From positions 1 to 6,998 of the forward strand of contig CAYFYY010000144.1 of assembly GCA_964347475.1 (NCBI GenBank): a stretch of DNA of 6,998 nt, given 5' to 3'. Source of the DNA: GCA-020356105 sp964347475. Its GTDB lineage: Bacteria; Pseudomonadota; Alphaproteobacteria; UBA8366; JADFVY01. Under the pieces are notes generated by a model. That model saw nothing but the letters and a program-made list of their open reading frames with translations. It did not search any database and was not told the origin of the DNA. The position numbers were made by a program, and so were the translations under genes. Shown here piece after piece: positions 6,945-6,998 of this stretch. Numbering within the stretch: position 1 is the stretch's first letter; the number at the start of each line of letters is the position of its first letter.

Positions 6945-6998
6945 GAACGCCCGGCGGTGTCGGATCACAGCCTTCGGCCCGGATCGGACATCGCGATG

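Larger units (their letters stand above)
6592..6998. other. Intergenic region with hairpins and dispersed repeats
   Basis: A 407-base stretch without a supported gene. It holds a terminator-like hairpin, a compact cluster of palindromic repeats and another inverted repeat, all listed separately. From about 6840 to the end several frames are open on both strands, but their third positions are less G/C-biased than in the neighbouring genes and nothing is recognisable. The 3' end of a minus-strand gene entering from the right cannot be excluded. No tRNA was seen. Confidence 0.6.

Noticed and set aside
6881..6998. ATG on the + strand with a frame open to the window end
   Set aside because: Third positions are only mildly G/C-rich compared with the real genes, there is no good ribosome binding site and no recognisable sequence; too short to judge.

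Overview
The window is very GC-rich, and codon third positions in the genes are mostly G or C. The gene families (YejF-type peptide importer ATPase, GhrA-type reductase), a near-perfect FNR/FixK-type box and the dispersed palindromic repeats in the right-hand spacer point to a proteobacterium, most likely an alphaproteobacterium able to live with little or no oxygen. This assignment is inference; there is no rRNA or other marker here. All supported genes lie on the + strand.

Left part (1-1911): the 3' end of a yejF-like gene, encoding the fused double ATPase of a peptide/microcin C-type ABC importer, is followed 12 bases later by a complete ghrA-like gene for a glyoxylate/hydroxypyruvate reductase. 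The spacing suggests one transcript. The spacer 1912-2253 has no convincing gene. It holds an FNR-type box (2158-2171), an adjoining 6-bp-arm inverted repeat (2171-2187), a weak -10 element at the expected distance, and a ribosome binding site for the next gene.

Main gene (2254-6591): one 1445-residue protein joining two BadF/BcrA/HgdC-type activase (ASKHA ATPase) domains, a cysteine-rich linker, a DUF2229-like domain and a C-terminal half resembling the HgdB/BcrB-type (COG3580/COG3581) part of 2-hydroxyacyl-CoA dehydratase-related proteins. In the classical two-component systems a homodimeric activator uses ATP to fire one low-potential electron into a separate iron-sulfur enzyme; here activator and acceptor-like parts are one chain. 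The two activase domains have unequal ATP motifs but each keeps the two cysteines that in HgdC share the dimer-bridging [4Fe-4S] cluster, so the chain may carry a built-in asymmetric activator. With the FNR box this looks like an anaerobically induced, ATP-driven reductase of unknown substrate. It is the most interesting item in the window.

Right part (6592-6998): no supported gene. It holds a terminator-like hairpin just after the stop, a nested cluster of dispersed palindromic repeats (6667-6819) bounded by a perfect 11-bp inverted repeat, and a separate 8-bp-arm inverted repeat (6918-6944).
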